DNA of 64,000 bases, taken from NCBI RefSeq assembly GCF_050627025.1, contig NZ_CP192472.1; one strand, 5' to 3'. This document shows positions 33,593 to 40,969 of this stretch, one piece after another; within the stretch, counting starts at the first letter, position 1, and each line of letters opens with the position of its first letter. Made by a program: the position numbers and the translations under genes. This stretch comes from Variovorax paradoxus_P. Lineage in GTDB: Bacteria > Pseudomonadota > Gammaproteobacteria > Burkholderiales > Burkholderiaceae_C. The notes under the pieces are model-generated. The model was not told the origin of the DNA. It saw only the letters and a program-made list of their open reading frames with translations, and ran no database searches.

Positions 33593-34624
33593 ATGACCAC
33601 CCCCATTCCCGCAACCCTGATCCCCGGCGATGGCATCGGCCCCGAAATCGTCGACGCCACATTGGCTGCCTTCGACGCGCTGAAGGCTCCCTTCGAGTGG
33701 GACCGCCAGATTGCCGGCCTCGGCGGCGTCAAGGCCTCGGGCGACCCGCTGCCGCAGGCCACGCTGGACAGCATCCGCCGCACCCGCCTGGCCCTGAAGG
33801 GCCCGCTCGAAACGCCGTCGGGCGGGGGCTACCGCTCGTCGAACGTGCGCCTGCGCGAAGAATTCCAGCTCTACGCCAACCTGCGGCCCGCCCGCACCAT
33901 TGTTCCGGGCGGCCGTTTCGACAAGATCGACCTGATGGTCGTGCGCGAAAACCTCGAGGGCCTCTACATCGGCCACGAGCACTATGTGCGCATCGACGGC
34001 GATCCGCACGCCGTGGGCATGGCCACCGGCATCAACACGCGCCAGGGCTGCCTTCGCCTGCTCGAATACGCGTTCGAGACCGCCATTGCCACCGGCCGCA
34101 AGAAGGTCACGCTGGTCCACAAGGCCAACATCATGAAGGTGCTGACCGGCCTCTTCCTGGAGACGGGCCTCGACCTTTACGAGAAAAAGTACAAGGGCAA
34201 GTTCGAGCTCGACTCGATCATCGTCGACGCCTGCGCAATGAAGCTCGTGCTCAACCCATGGCAGTTCGACATGCTGGTGACGACCAACCTGTTCGGCGAC
34301 ATCCTCTCCGACCTGGTGGCCGGCCTGGTCGGCGGACTGGGCATGGCACCGGGCGCCAACATTGGCGCCGACGCCGCAATCTTCGAGGCCGTGCACGGCT
34401 CCGCGCCCGACATCGCCGGCAAGGGCATCGCCAATCCGACCGCGCTGCTGCTGGCCGCCGCGCTGATGCTCGAGCACGTCAAGTTGCCCGACCTGGCCAC
34501 GCGCCTGCGCAAGGCCATCGACGACACGCTCAACATCGACAAGGTGCGCACCGGCGACCTCGGCGGCACCGCGAATACGGCGGCCTTTACCAAGGCGCTG
34601 GTCAGCCGCATCCAGAACGGCTGA
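33593..34624 (+). CDS. NAD-dependent isocitrate dehydrogenase (isocitrate/isopropylmalate dehydrogenase family)
   Basis: A 343-residue beta-decarboxylating dehydrogenase. 'IPGDGIGPEIVDATLAAF', 'YANLRPARTI', 'VVRENLEGLYIGHEH', 'VHKANIMKVLTGLF' and 'EAVHGSAPDIAGKGIANPTA' are family motifs. Its shorter length compared with NADP-ICDH (about 415 residues) and the 'EEFQLYANLRPA' substrate loop fit NAD-linked isocitrate dehydrogenases more than LeuB, which normally sits with leuCD. It would feed the TCA cycle. A dyad lies upstream. Confidence 0.88.
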   Translation: MTTPIPATLIPGDGIGPEIVDATLAAFDALKAPFEWDRQIAGLGGVKASGDPLPQATLDSIRRTRLALKGPLETPSGGGYRSSNVRLREEFQLYANLRPARTIVPGGRFDKIDLMVVRENLEGLYIGHEHYVRIDGDPHAVGMATGINTRQGCLRLLEYAFETAIATGRKKVTLVHKANIMKVLTGLFLETGLDLYEKKYKGKFELDSIIVDACAMKLVLNPWQFDMLVTTNLFGDILSDLVAGLVGGLGMAPGANIGADAAIFEAVHGSAPDIAGKGIANPTALLLAAALMLEHVKLPDLATRLRKAIDDTLNIDKVRTGDLGGTANTAAFTKALVSRIQNG

Positions 34625-34648
34625 GCGGAGGCGGCTTTCCATTACTTC

Positions 34649-35383
34649 ATGAGAAAGCTGCTGCTCCTGCTGGCACTGTGCGCAGCCGGCGTGGCCAGCG
34701 CAGCCGGCATGGCCGCCACGGCAGCCGCTGCGGAAGATCCGCCGCGCTACACCGTCGTCAGGGTCGACCTGCGCACGGAACGGCTCGAGTTGTTCCTGCG
34801 CGACGACGCGGGTGTCGAGTTCAAAAGCCTCGACCGCCTTGAGGCCTGGCTTGCCGCGCGCAACCGCCAGCTGTTGTTTGCAATGAATGCCGGCATGTAC
34901 CACGCCGACTTTTCACCTGTCGGCCTGTTCGTGCAGGAGGGGCGCGAGGTTTCGCCGCTCAACCTCTCGGCAGGCACGGGCAACTTCTTTCTCAAGCCGA
35001 ACGGCGTGTTCCTGGTGTCAGATGCCGGGCCGCGCGTGGTCGAATCGTCGGAGTATCCGGCGCTGTCGAAGAAAGGCGTTCGGCTGGCGACCCAATCGGG
35101 TCCGCTGCTGCTGCGCCACGGCGTGGTGCATCCGGCCTTCATTCCGCATTCGGACTCGCGCAAGATCCGCAATGGCGTGGGCGTGTCGGGCCACACGGCA
35201 ATTTTCGTGATCAGCGAGCAGCCGGTGAACTTCTACGAGTTTGCGCTGTACTTTCGCGACGTGCTGCATTGCCGCGATGCGCTTTATCTCGACGGCACGG
35301 TGTCGGCGCTGTATTCGCTTGCCTTGCGGCGCAGCGATCTCACGAGGGAGCTGGGTCCGATATTCGGCGTGACCGCACCATGA
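34649..35383 (+). CDS. Exported phosphodiester glycosidase-family (DUF2233) protein
   Basis: A 244-residue protein with an N-terminal signal peptide (Leu/Ala-rich, cleaved near residue 28 after 'AAAAE'-type sequence). The domain related to the human mannose-phosphate uncovering enzyme is shown by 'FAMNAGMYHADFSPVGLFV', 'FFLKPNGVF', 'ATQSGPLLLRHG', 'RNGVGVSGHTAIFVIS' and 'DALYLDGTVSALYS'. Family members cleave glycosyl phosphodiesters, possibly in envelope polymers; the substrate is unknown. It follows the isocitrate dehydrogenase gene by 24 bases. Confidence 0.87.
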   Translation: MRKLLLLLALCAAGVASAAGMAATAAAAEDPPRYTVVRVDLRTERLELFLRDDAGVEFKSLDRLEAWLAARNRQLLFAMNAGMYHADFSPVGLFVQEGREVSPLNLSAGTGNFFLKPNGVFLVSDAGPRVVESSEYPALSKKGVRLATQSGPLLLRHGVVHPAFIPHSDSRKIRNGVGVSGHTAIFVISEQPVNFYEFALYFRDVLHCRDALYLDGTVSALYSLALRRSDLTRELGPIFGVTAP

Positions 35384-35426
35384 GCCGGCAGTTGCCGCCA
35401 ACGTTTTCATCCAGAATTATCGAGAC

Positions 35427-36113
35427 ATGACCCAGGTCCTACCCATTCTTTCGCTCGTCGAAACCCGCGTGCTCGGTGTGCTGGCCGAAAAGCAGCGCAC
35501 CGTACCCGACAGCTATCCGCTGACGCTCAATTCGCTCGTATCGGGCTGCAACCAGAAGACCAGCCGCAACCCCGTGCTTGAACTGAGCGAGTCACAGGTG
35601 CAAGCCGCCATCGACAGCCTGAAGGGCTACAGCCTCGTGGCGGAAACCAGCGGCGGCCGCGCGTTTCGCTACGAGCACAACATCGACCGCGTGCTGCGCA
35701 TTCCGTCGCAGTCGGTCATTCTGCTCACCGTGCTGATGCTGCGCGGCCCGCAAACGGCCGGCGAACTGCGCATTGCCTGCGACCGCATGCACAACTTTGC
35801 CGACATCTCTTCGGTCGAAGGCTTTCTCGACGAACTCGCGGAACGGCCCGCCGGTGCGCTGGTCGTCAAGCTCGCGCGCCTGCCCGGCGCGCGCGAAAGC
35901 CGCTGGGCGCATCTGCTGAGCGGAACGCCGCCAGAGGAGGTCGCCGGACCTGGCGGCGCTTCGAGCGATGGTGCCCATGCATTGCACGACGCGTCGCTGG
36001 GCGAGGTTGCGGCGCTCAAGGCCAACGTGGCGCGGCTCGAAGCCGAGCTTGCGTCGCTGAAGGCGTTGGTTGGGCGGGTGTGTTCGGAACTCGGGATTTC
36101 CGAGGCGGGGTAG
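35427..36113 (+). CDS. YceH/DUF480 family protein
   Basis: A 228-residue protein beginning 'LVETRVLGVLAEKQRTVPD' with 'LNSLVSGCNQKTSRNPV', the signature of DUF480/YceH. The domain is predicted to contain two winged helices, suggesting nucleic-acid or protein binding. A coiled coil ('VAALKANVARLEAELASLKA') ends the protein. Function unknown. It follows the DUF2233 gene by 43 bases on the same strand. Confidence 0.88.
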   Translation: MTQVLPILSLVETRVLGVLAEKQRTVPDSYPLTLNSLVSGCNQKTSRNPVLELSESQVQAAIDSLKGYSLVAETSGGRAFRYEHNIDRVLRIPSQSVILLTVLMLRGPQTAGELRIACDRMHNFADISSVEGFLDELAERPAGALVVKLARLPGARESRWAHLLSGTPPEEVAGPGGASSDGAHALHDASLGEVAALKANVARLEAELASLKALVGRVCSELGISEAG

Positions 36114-36177
36114 CGGATGTGCCGCCAGCAGCAGCCGGTTGTGCGTCGCGGCTGAACTGCGGTATCTTGCGCAGCAC

Positions 36178-36534
36178 ATGAAACATACATGCCCGAGTTG
36201 CCGCGAGCCGGGAATTGGCGAGTTGGCCAAGCGCTGGTCGAGCCGCGGCGGCCCTGCCACTTGTGAAGCCTGCGGTGCTCTCAGCCATGTGCTGGCAAGC
36301 ACTTCGAGCGGCATTTGGGCCGCGGGCGTCGTGATTCTCGTGGTGTCGCTGATCGGGGCGCTCGGCCTGCATTCTTCCCTGTTCTTCTTCAGTGGACTGG
36401 TGCTCGCCATTGCTTGCAACCTGTGGGCATGGAAGCGTGCAAAGCTGGTGCCGATCTCGAAGGAAAGTGCAGCCCGTGCGACGACCGCGAACTGGTTCGT
36501 CACGGGCATCATCGTTCTCTTCGGACTCAATTGA
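36178..36534 (+). CDS. Zinc-ribbon membrane protein, unknown
   Basis: A 118-residue protein with a four-cysteine ribbon ('CPSC' and 'CEAC', residues about 5-30) and two hydrophobic helices ('GIWAAGVVILVVSLIGALG', 'SSLFFFSGLVLAIACNLWAW'), with a third near the C-terminus ('WFVTGIIVLFGLN'). I do not recognise a family. Its last codons and stop fall inside a nine-base tandem repeat from which the following dioxygenase may be translated. Confidence 0.65.
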   Translation: MKHTCPSCREPGIGELAKRWSSRGGPATCEACGALSHVLASTSSGIWAAGVVILVVSLIGALGLHSSLFFFSGLVLAIACNLWAWKRAKLVPISKESAARATTANWFVTGIIVLFGLN

Positions 36535-36556
36535 CTCAATTGACTCAATTGACTCA
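36524..36556 (+). repeat. Nine-base tandem repeat GACTCAATT, 3.7 copies
   Basis: Units begin at 36524, 36533, 36542 and 36551; the last keeps GACTCAA. The repeat contains the stop codon of the zinc-ribbon gene (TGA 36532-36534) and, in the frame of the next gene, reads Leu-Thr-Gln three times, each Leu codon being TTG. Because the unit is nine bases, copy-number change keeps the frame while changing the number of possible TTG starts. Confidence 0.9.
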
Positions 36557-37388
36557 AGTGCCAGGGCATTCAACTCAGTCGGCGAACGACCCGCGCTCCG
36601 AAGCCTTCATCCGCGACGGCTTCCTTCGCATCGACAACGCCTTCTCTTGTGAACTCGCAGAAGATGCCCGCGTGATTCTCTGGCGGGATACCGGATGCAA
36701 TCTGGACGATCCGTCGACCTGGACCAAGCCCGTTGTCAGGCTCGGCATGTACCCGCAGCGGCCCTTTGTCGAGGCAGCGAACACGCCGCTTCTGCACGAT
36801 GCCTTCAACCTGCTCGTCGGCCCGGGCCGGTGGCAGCCGTGCCGCAGCATGGGCACCTTTCCCGTGCGCTTTCCCTCGGCCGAAGATCCCGGCGACACAG
36901 GCTGGCACATCGACGTGAGCTTCGGGCTTGAGAACCCGGACTTCATGTCGTGGCGCGCGAACGTTCGCTCCAAAGGGCGGGCGCTGCTGATGCTCTTCCT
37001 GTTCTCGGATGTGGGCGAGAACGATGCACCCACGCGCATTCGCGCCGGCTCGCATGCCGACATTGCCCGGCTTTTGATGCCCGCCGGCGAGGAGGGCGTG
37101 TCGCTCGGCGAACTGGCGCGCAACGGCTTTGCGGAATCCGCCGCGAGGCCCGAGGTGCTGGCGACAGGCGCGGCGGGCACTGTGTACCTGTGCCATCCGT
37201 TCCTTGTGCATTCGGCCCAGCCGCACCGCGGTACGCAGCCGCGCTTCATGGCCCAGCCGCCGCTGCTGCCTGCGCAACCGTTTGACCTTGAAGCTCCGCC
37301 GAAGGCGCGTTGCCCTGTCGAAGAAGCGATCGTGCGGGCGGTGAACGGCCAGCCGGGTTTTTTTGAAAACAGCGATGACGCGCACTGA
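36531..37388 (+). CDS. Phytanoyl-CoA dioxygenase (PhyH)-family protein
   Basis: A protein of about 285 residues of the Fe(II)/2-oxoglutarate oxygenase superfamily. The metal triad is visible as H and D in 'GWHIDVSFG' and the distal His in 'LCHPFLVHSAQPH', with the 2-oxoglutarate-binding Arg in 'RFMAQPPLL' region. The domain begins at 'SEAFIRDGFLRIDNAF'. There is no ATG before it: starts available are TTG at 36531, 36540 and 36549, or GTG at 36558. TTG 36531 overlaps the upstream stop as TTGA, which would couple the two genes; no strong ribosome site helps decide. Substrate unknown. Confidence 0.75.
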   Translation: MTQLTQLTQVPGHSTQSANDPRSEAFIRDGFLRIDNAFSCELAEDARVILWRDTGCNLDDPSTWTKPVVRLGMYPQRPFVEAANTPLLHDAFNLLVGPGRWQPCRSMGTFPVRFPSAEDPGDTGWHIDVSFGLENPDFMSWRANVRSKGRALLMLFLFSDVGENDAPTRIRAGSHADIARLLMPAGEEGVSLGELARNGFAESAARPEVLATGAAGTVYLCHPFLVHSAQPHRGTQPRFMAQPPLLPAQPFDLEAPPKARCPVEEAIVRAVNGQPGFFENSDDAH

Positions 37389-37394
37389 CCTGCG

Positions 37395-38588
37395 TCAGGC
37401 GGCGGCGTCCCACCCGAAAAACCGCAGCACTTCATCCTTCTGCCGCATTGCATCGGCCCGGCCAAGCGCCATCAGCTCGCGCGTGTAGGCCGATTCGAAC
37501 AGCAGATAGCTCGCAAGCGCGCCACCCTTTACGTCGGCTGCGACCTTGGAGCCGCCGAGCAGGTGGCGCACCGCACCGGGCAGCGCATCGACATGGCGCG
37601 CCGCAATCACGTCGAGCCGTTCCGATGGAGATATGACCAGCAGGTCCAAAGGCCGCAGCGAGCTCGACTTGCGCGCTTCTTCAGGAATGAGCCCGAGTGT
37701 GTGGTTGATGCGCCGCAGGCGTTCAATGTCCACCGCCAGGGCATCCAGAAAGATGCTCGACAGCGCATGGCCGGCAATCTGCGCCATGGTCGGATAGCCG
37801 CTGTAGGTGTTGGGCGCGTCGGTGTCGCGCGACTCATGCATTCGGCCCGCGCCGATCACCAGGATGCGCTGGGCACCAAGGTGGATTGCCGCGGCAATGG
37901 GCGCCGACTGCCGCATCGAGCCGTCGCCGAAGTATTCGGTGTGCCCCTGCATCGGCAGCGCAGTGGCCGGAAACACGAAGGGAATGGCCGACGAGGCCAG
38001 CAGGTGCGCGTGGCTGATGCGGTCGCGCACGGAAAGCCGCTGCGATCGCACCCAGGGCTCCATCGGCGCGGCGGCTTCGAAGAAGGTGACGTGCTCTCCC
38101 GAGCTGTAGCTCGACGCGGTCACGGCCAGCGCGCGCAGATGGCCTTGCTGCATGAGCTGCGGCAGCCGGTCGAGCGGCACCATGCGGGCCAGCAGGTCGG
38201 CCAGCGGCGCGTTGTCGAGCAGTGAGCGCGGCTTGATGCGCATCCAGTTGGCGGCAAAACGCCCCAGCCCGAGCAGCATGCGCCAGCGCGTGCCGCTGCC
38301 GAGAACCGAGAGCGAATCAGCGCGGTAGACCTGCCCGGCACGGAAGTCGCGCCAGACCTGCGCAATGTGCGCGACCGCTCCGTCGAAATCGTCGGCACCG
38401 CAAGCCAGCGCGGCGGCATTGATGGCGCCGGCCGAGGTGCCGGTGATCACGGGAAAGGGGTTGGGCTGGCCTGCGAAACCGGCGGTTTGCCGAATTTCGG
38501 AAATGGCTTCGAGCACGCCCACCTGGTAGGCAGCCCGGGCGCCGCCGCCGGTAAGCAGGAGACCGGTGGCGGGGGGTGTCTCGGGCAT
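37395..38588 (-). CDS. Patatin-like phospholipase
   Basis: A 397-residue patatin-family lipid acyl hydrolase. The oxyanion hole 'LTGGGARAAYQVGVL', nucleophile motif GTSAG ('VITGTSAGAINAAAL') and the catalytic Asp in 'YFGDGSMRQSAP' form the Ser-Asp dyad. A 'DUF3336-free' bacterial form with a C-terminal helical part ends the protein. No signal peptide is seen, so a cytoplasmic or membrane-peripheral place is likely. It converges with the dioxygenase gene (six bases between stops) and is divergent from apbC. Confidence 0.9.
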   Translation of the reverse strand: MPETPPATGLLLTGGGARAAYQVGVLEAISEIRQTAGFAGQPNPFPVITGTSAGAINAAALACGADDFDGAVAHIAQVWRDFRAGQVYRADSLSVLGSGTRWRMLLGLGRFAANWMRIKPRSLLDNAPLADLLARMVPLDRLPQLMQQGHLRALAVTASSYSSGEHVTFFEAAAPMEPWVRSQRLSVRDRISHAHLLASSAIPFVFPATALPMQGHTEYFGDGSMRQSAPIAAAIHLGAQRILVIGAGRMHESRDTDAPNTYSGYPTMAQIAGHALSSIFLDALAVDIERLRRINHTLGLIPEEARKSSSLRPLDLLVISPSERLDVIAARHVDALPGAVRHLLGGSKVAADVKGGALASYLLFESAYTRELMALGRADAMRQKDEVLRFFGWDAAA

Positions 38589-38723
38589 CTTCTGGTTGCT
38601 GTCGTCTGTTGAAAAGGGGCTTGCACTCTGCGTTGCCCCCAAGTGCAGGAAGGCGAAGCCGCATGAAGTGCGCGGAGGCGCCGGGCGAGCCACTAGACTA
38701 CCCGCCATTCAGGAGTTAGATCA

Positions 38724-39815
38724 ATGGCACTCACCCCAGAAGGGCTCATGGACGCGCTCAAGGCCGTCCAGGACCCGAACACCGGCAAGGATTTCGTGGC
38801 GACGCGGTCGCTCAAGAACCTGCAGATATCAGACGGCGACGTGTCGTTCGACCTTGAGCTCGGCTATCCGGCCAAGAGCCAGCACCCGGCCCTGCGCAAG
38901 GCGCTTGTGGCGGCCGCCAAGACGGTGCCGGGCGTAAGCAACGTCTCCGTCAACATCGTCACCAAGGTCATCAGCCATGCCGTGCAGCGCGGCGTGCAGC
39001 TCATGCCCAACGTCAAGAACATCATTGCGGTGGCATCGGGCAAGGGCGGCGTGGGCAAGAGCACCACGGCCGCCAACCTGGCGCTGGCGCTGGCGGCCGA
39101 AGGTGCCGCGGTGGGCCTGCTCGACGCCGACATCTACGGCCCCAGCCAGCCGATGATGCTGGGCATCGAAGGCCGGCCCGAGAGCGAAGACGGCAAGACC
39201 ATGGAGCCGCTGGAGAACCACGGCGTGCAGGTCATGTCGATCGGCTTCCTGGTGGACCAGGACGAGGCCATGATCTGGCGCGGCCCCATGGCCACGCAGG
39301 CGCTGGAGCAGCTGCTGCGCCAGACCAACTGGAAAGACCTCGACTACCTGATCGTCGACATGCCGCCCGGCACCGGCGACATCCAGCTCACGCTGAGCCA
39401 GCGCGTGCCGATGACCGGCGCGGTGATCGTCACCACGCCGCAGGACATCGCGCTGCTCGACGCCAAGAAGGGCATCAAGATGTTCGAGAAGGTCGGCGTG
39501 CCGATCCTGGGCATCGTCGAGAACATGGCGGTGCACATCTGCTCGAACTGCGGCCATGTGGAGCACATCTTCGGTTCCGAAGGCGGCAAGAAGATGGCCG
39601 CGCAATACGAGATGGAATACCTCGGCGCGCTGCCGCTGGATATCAACATCCGCCTGCAGGCCGACAGCGGCAAGCCCACCGTGGTGGCCGACCCCGACGG
39701 CGAAGTGGCCGGCATCTACAAGGCCGTTGCACGGCAAGTGGCCGTGGGCATTGCCGAGAAGGCCAAGGACTTCTCCTCGAAGTTCCCGACCATCTCGATC
39801 AGCAAGAACACCTGA
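38724..39815 (+). CDS. apbC: Iron-sulfur cluster carrier protein ApbC/Mrp
   Basis: A 363-residue P-loop ATPase that carries [4Fe-4S] clusters to client proteins. An N-terminal MIP18/DUF59 domain (residues 1-90) precedes the deviant Walker A 'GKGGVGKSTTAANLALAL', switch region 'DADIYGPSQPMMLG' and the cluster-binding 'ICSNCGH' CxxC. It stands directly before the formate dehydrogenase cluster, whose products need many Fe-S clusters, but Mrp is also a housekeeping gene and the link is only positional. Confidence 0.95.
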   Translation: MALTPEGLMDALKAVQDPNTGKDFVATRSLKNLQISDGDVSFDLELGYPAKSQHPALRKALVAAAKTVPGVSNVSVNIVTKVISHAVQRGVQLMPNVKNIIAVASGKGGVGKSTTAANLALALAAEGAAVGLLDADIYGPSQPMMLGIEGRPESEDGKTMEPLENHGVQVMSIGFLVDQDEAMIWRGPMATQALEQLLRQTNWKDLDYLIVDMPPGTGDIQLTLSQRVPMTGAVIVTTPQDIALLDAKKGIKMFEKVGVPILGIVENMAVHICSNCGHVEHIFGSEGGKKMAAQYEMEYLGALPLDINIRLQADSGKPTVVADPDGEVAGIYKAVARQVAVGIAEKAKDFSSKFPTISISKNT

Positions 39816-39865
39816 CGCATGGTGCGCCCGCCCCGCTTCAGTGAACGTGTGCCGGAGCAGGCGAA

Positions 39866-40810
39866 GTGAACCTGCTGGCTTCGATGCGATACCTGGTGGC
39901 GCTGAGCGAGCACAAGCATTTCGGCCGCGCGGCGCAGGCCTGCCACATCACGCAGCCGGCGTTGTCGAACGCGCTGCGCTCGCTTGAAAGCGAGTTCGGC
40001 GTGGTCATCGTGAAGCGGGGGCGCGTTTACGTGGGCCTCACGCACGAGGGCGAGCGGGTGCTGGCCACCGCGCAGCGCATGCTGCGCGACAACGAGGTGC
40101 TGCTGCAGGAGCTGCGAAGCGAAGAGGGCCAGCCGCGCGGACGCCTGCGCATGGCGGCGGTGCCTACCGCCATTCCGATGCTGTCGCGCTTTGCCGCGAT
40201 GCTGCACGAGCTTCACCCGGGCATCGTGCCGGCCGTGCTGTCGATGAGCTCGCAAGAGCTGGAAACGGGGCTCGAAAGCCTCTCGGTCGACCTGGCGCTC
40301 GGGTATACCGAGCGCATGCACCTGCCGGGCATCAAGCTCACGGCATGGCCGCAGAGCGTGGAGCACTACTACCTGCTGCGGCGCGCCGAGCGGCCCTCGA
40401 CCGACCGGCTGCGCATCGGCCAGCCGATGTCATGGGCCGACGCCGGCAAGCTGCCGCTGTGCCTGCTCACGCCCGACATGCACAACCGCTCTATCATCGA
40501 CCAGGCGTTGCGCGAAGCCGACACCGCGGTGGCGCCGGCCATCGAGACCAACTCGGTACTTACCCTTGCCTTGGCCGTGCTGGCGGGCACGGTGAGCAGT
40601 GTGCTGCCCGGCGCCATGGTCGCGGCCGTGCGCAGCTACCGCGAACTGGAGGCGTTGCCGCTCGTCGGGCCCGAGGTGAAAACGCCGCTCGGCTTCATGA
40701 CCCAGACCGGCGTGCGCCCCTCGCGGGCGCTCGATGCCGCCCTGGTATTCCTGCAGACGCCGGCCTGGCGGGAGCAGGTGCGGCTGCATAGCGGCGCGCT
40801 CGGCGAATAA
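39866..40810 (+). CDS. LysR-family regulator next to the formate dehydrogenase genes
   Basis: A 314-residue LysR-type regulator: N-terminal helix-turn-helix ('HFGRAAQACHITQPALSNAL') and a C-terminal ligand-binding domain from about residue 90. The start is GTG 39866. It is read in the same direction as the NAD-linked formate dehydrogenase genes, whose first gene starts 159 bases later; a palindrome suited to LysR binding lies between. In Cupriavidus a LysR protein (FdsR) controls soluble formate dehydrogenase; the same role is a reasonable guess here. Confidence 0.85.
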   Translation: MNLLASMRYLVALSEHKHFGRAAQACHITQPALSNALRSLESEFGVVIVKRGRVYVGLTHEGERVLATAQRMLRDNEVLLQELRSEEGQPRGRLRMAAVPTAIPMLSRFAAMLHELHPGIVPAVLSMSSQELETGLESLSVDLALGYTERMHLPGIKLTAWPQSVEHYYLLRRAERPSTDRLRIGQPMSWADAGKLPLCLLTPDMHNRSIIDQALREADTAVAPAIETNSVLTLALAVLAGTVSSVLPGAMVAAVRSYRELEALPLVGPEVKTPLGFMTQTGVRPSRALDAALVFLQTPAWREQVRLHSGALGE

Positions 40811-40862
40811 CCGGCGCTCCGGCGCGGGTGCCAGAAGCCCCGCGCACCATTTAGTTATTGAA

Positions 40863-40882
40863 TCGATCGATGCTCCGATCGA
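40863..40882. promoter_or_regulatory. Palindrome and possible promoter before the soluble formate dehydrogenase genes
   Basis: TCGATCG (40863-40869) and CGATCGA (40876-40882) are a perfect inverted repeat around ATGCTC. A TTGACG hexamer follows at 40885-40890 with a weak CACACT 17 bases on (40908-40913). The overlap of palindrome and -35 box is what a LysR-controlled promoter would show, and a LysR gene ends 52 bases upstream. The -10 is poor, in keeping with an activator-dependent promoter. Confidence 0.45.
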
Positions 40883-40969
40883 ATTTGACGGGCCCAGGGC
40901 CGCCCCACACACTCGGTCAGCCCTCAAGCATTGGGGGCAGTTCCGAGACATCGAGAAAAGGCCCAGGCA

